A stretch of DNA of 21,046 bases. Source: a virus. The notes beneath the pieces are model-generated. The model made no database searches. It was not told the DNA's origin and saw only the letters and a list, made by a program, of their open reading frames with translations. The position numbers and the translations under genes were made by a program. Shown here piece by piece: positions 19,530 through 21,046 of the stretch (its first letter is position 1; the number at the start of each line of letters is the position of its first letter). Where the stretch lies: positions 1-21,046 of IMG/VR virus record IMGVR_UViG_3300038701_003462; one strand, written 5' to 3'.

Positions 19530-21041
19530 GTGGCCGGGCCGGAGCTGCAGGTCCGGCTGGGGCTCGACGACCGCGAGTTCGTCCGCGAGCTCGGCCGCGC
19601 CGAGCGCGAGGCGGGCCGGTCGCTCGAGCGCATGCGGCGCGACAACGAGCGGCACGAGGCCGACCGCCGGCGCGCCGCCGACGAGACCGCCCGCCGGCGC
19701 GCCGACAACTTCCGCAAGGTCGGGCGGGGGGCGCAGGTCGCGGCCGTGGGCATCGCCGCCGGGTCGGCCCTGATCGCCAACGCCTACGCCGCCGCGGCCG
19801 AGCGGTCCGACGAGATCGCCCGCGGGCTCGAGCGCGCCCGCGCCGAGGGGCGCGGGCTGCTGGCCGACATCGGCGAGGACCTCAACCGCCTCTTCCCCGT
19901 CGAGCAGCAGGGCCGGTTCATCGCCGGGTTCCGCGAGGCCCGCGACGCCGCCACCGACTTCCTGGGCAACGCGGGCCGGTCGCTCCTGTTCGACGGGTTC
20001 GGCGGCGGCGGGCCCGAGTCGCTCAAGAACCTGCAACGCCAGGAGGCCGCGCAGCGCGAGCTCGACCGGCAGCAGTCCGCCGGCGACTCGTTCCGGTCCA
20101 TCCGCCGCCGGCTCACCATCGAGGCCCCGGGCGACTCGGACGCCGCCAAGCGTGCCGCCCTCGAGGCCCGCGTCGCCGCCTCGCTCGAGGAGACGCTCAA
20201 GTCCATCAACCGCGCCCAGCAGGAGGCCGGGCTGACCAACGAGCAGGTCGCCGAGCTGCGCGAGATGGCCCGGAACAACGCCGCGGGCACGCTCGCCGAC
20301 GACGACGCCCGCGTCGCGGCCGAGCGCGACGCGCGGTCGCGCTCGTTCGGCCGGGCCGCCGACGACGCGGCGCTGGGCCTCCGCCTGGCCCGCGCCCAGG
20401 GGTCGGCCGCGGGCGCGACGGGCGCCGAGCGGGCGGGCTTCGAGCTCGAGGCCAACGAGATCCGCCGGCACCAGGAGACGCTGGCCGTCCAGCGCGAGAT
20501 CGCCGACGCCGAGTACGACCGCGTCCAGGCCGCCGAGATGCTCGCGGCCCGGCTCGGCGAGGTCAACGCCCGCTACGACGCGCAGCGCGACGCGATCGAG
20601 CGGGCCCGCGAGGCCGAGCGGCAGCGCGAGATCCAGGCCCGGCGCGACGCCAGGGAGAGCCTCGACGAGCGGCTCGAGCGGCTCGAGATCGACGAGCTCG
20701 CCGCCCGCGGCGCCGACGAGGAGGCCCAGCGGCGGCGCATCGAGCTCGACTTCGCCCGGCAGATCCGCGACGTGCAGCGCGACGAGCGGCTCGACCAGTC
20801 CACCCGCGACGCCGCCGTCGGGCGGCTCGAACGCTTCCGCGACCTCGCGCTCGGACGCGTCGGCGAACGCGAGGGCTCGAGCCGGGCCGTCAACGCGTCG
20901 GTCGCGGCGCAGCTGGGCCCCGCCCTGGCCGGCGGGCCCGAGCTGCAGAAACAACAGCTCGCCGAGGCCCAGGGGCAGACGAACATCCTCAAGGAGATCC
21001 GCGACAACACCGCCGCCGGCGGCGTGGCGGTGGCAGGATGA
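19530..21041 (+). CDS. Tape-measure-like tail protein, 503 aa
   Basis: GTG 19530 starts one base after the upstream TGA. The N-terminus ('ELQVRLGLDDREFVRELGRAEREAG') is typical of tape measure proteins, followed by charged helices and one hydrophobic segment at about 69-90. The remainder is a long Arg/Glu/Ala coiled coil with heptad repeats, predicted to be almost fully helical. At 503 residues it is short for a tape measure, which sets tail length, so the tail would be short or the protein may be one of two parts. It ends with TGA at 21039-21041; what follows is cut off. Confidence 0.72.
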   Translation: MAGPELQVRLGLDDREFVRELGRAEREAGRSLERMRRDNERHEADRRRAADETARRRADNFRKVGRGAQVAAVGIAAGSALIANAYAAAAERSDEIARGLERARAEGRGLLADIGEDLNRLFPVEQQGRFIAGFREARDAATDFLGNAGRSLLFDGFGGGGPESLKNLQRQEAAQRELDRQQSAGDSFRSIRRRLTIEAPGDSDAAKRAALEARVAASLEETLKSINRAQQEAGLTNEQVAELREMARNNAAGTLADDDARVAAERDARSRSFGRAADDAALGLRLARAQGSAAGATGAERAGFELEANEIRRHQETLAVQREIADAEYDRVQAAEMLAARLGEVNARYDAQRDAIERAREAERQREIQARRDARESLDERLERLEIDELAARGADEEAQRRRIELDFARQIRDVQRDERLDQSTRDAAVGRLERFRDLALGRVGEREGSSRAVNASVAAQLGPALAGGPELQKQQLAEAQGQTNILKEIRDNTAAGGVAVAG

Positions 21042-21046
21042 GACCT
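21039..21046 (+). repeat. First heptad of a further array (cut by window edge)
   Basis: The tape-measure stop codon is followed by GACCT, giving one complete TGAGACC word and a T that would start the next. This is how the other arrays begin, so another array probably continues beyond the window. Confidence 0.6.

Noticed and set aside
1-21046. Diversity-generating retroelement, toxin-antitoxin pair, defence system or transposase
   Set aside because: No reverse transcriptase, template/variable repeats, nuclease/antitoxin pair, DDE motif or inverted-repeat-bounded element could be found by reading.

Overview
The window reads as the structural (late) gene block of a lambda-type siphophage, a prophage or a prophage-derived particle cluster, in a very GC-rich bacterium. 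Every supported gene is on the + strand. GC is strongly enriched at third codon positions, and many starts are GTG or lie in ATGA/GTGA stop-start overlaps. The host cannot be fixed from this sequence. Very high GC plus dispersed intergenic heptanucleotide arrays would fit something like a Planctomycetota genome, but that is a guess. No integrase, repressor, tRNA, rRNA, attachment site or CRISPR array is visible.

Layout. At 1-2402 there is the end of an unknown gene and a 687-residue beta-helix protein, a tail-spike candidate. At 2399-4350 there is a run of five small genes joined by 4-nt overlaps; two encode two-helix membrane proteins and one a cysteine-rich protein. At 4366-8061 there are an HTH protein, the terminase small subunit, a 59-residue protein and a gpA-type terminase large subunit. 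At 8157-13488 lies a head module: connector candidate, portal, S49 protease with a scaffold tail, decoration protein and major capsid protein. At 13485-16238 there are six poorly recognised genes, three of them membrane-directed (lipoprotein, two-TM protein, one-TM coiled-coil protein). At 16342-21041 lies the tail module: two joining/terminator candidates, tail tube, tail assembly chaperone with a -1 frameshift product, a completion-like protein and a tape-measure-like protein. Together these encode DNA packaging, prohead assembly and maturation, and a long tail.

The most striking non-coding feature is a family of heptanucleotide-repeat arrays. They occupy seven of the gene junctions after the small terminase gene, plus a fragment at the right edge. 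The words are TGAGNNN or TCANNNN and the 7-nt phase is kept over long stretches. Arrays usually begin with the TGA stop codon of the upstream gene. Most run as TGAG words first and then TCA words, which are the reverse complements of the same small vocabulary. In one case the space between two genes is exactly 15 heptads. Another junction is filled by two copies of a different hairpin repeat, and several further hairpins flank the decoration and capsid genes.

Other points are a lambda-identical slippery heptamer in the tail chaperone gene, a possible internal scaffold start inside the protease gene, and a shared AGGACCAC-type ribosome-binding leader on five structural genes. Assignments rest on motifs, size and gene order read by eye; no database search was run.
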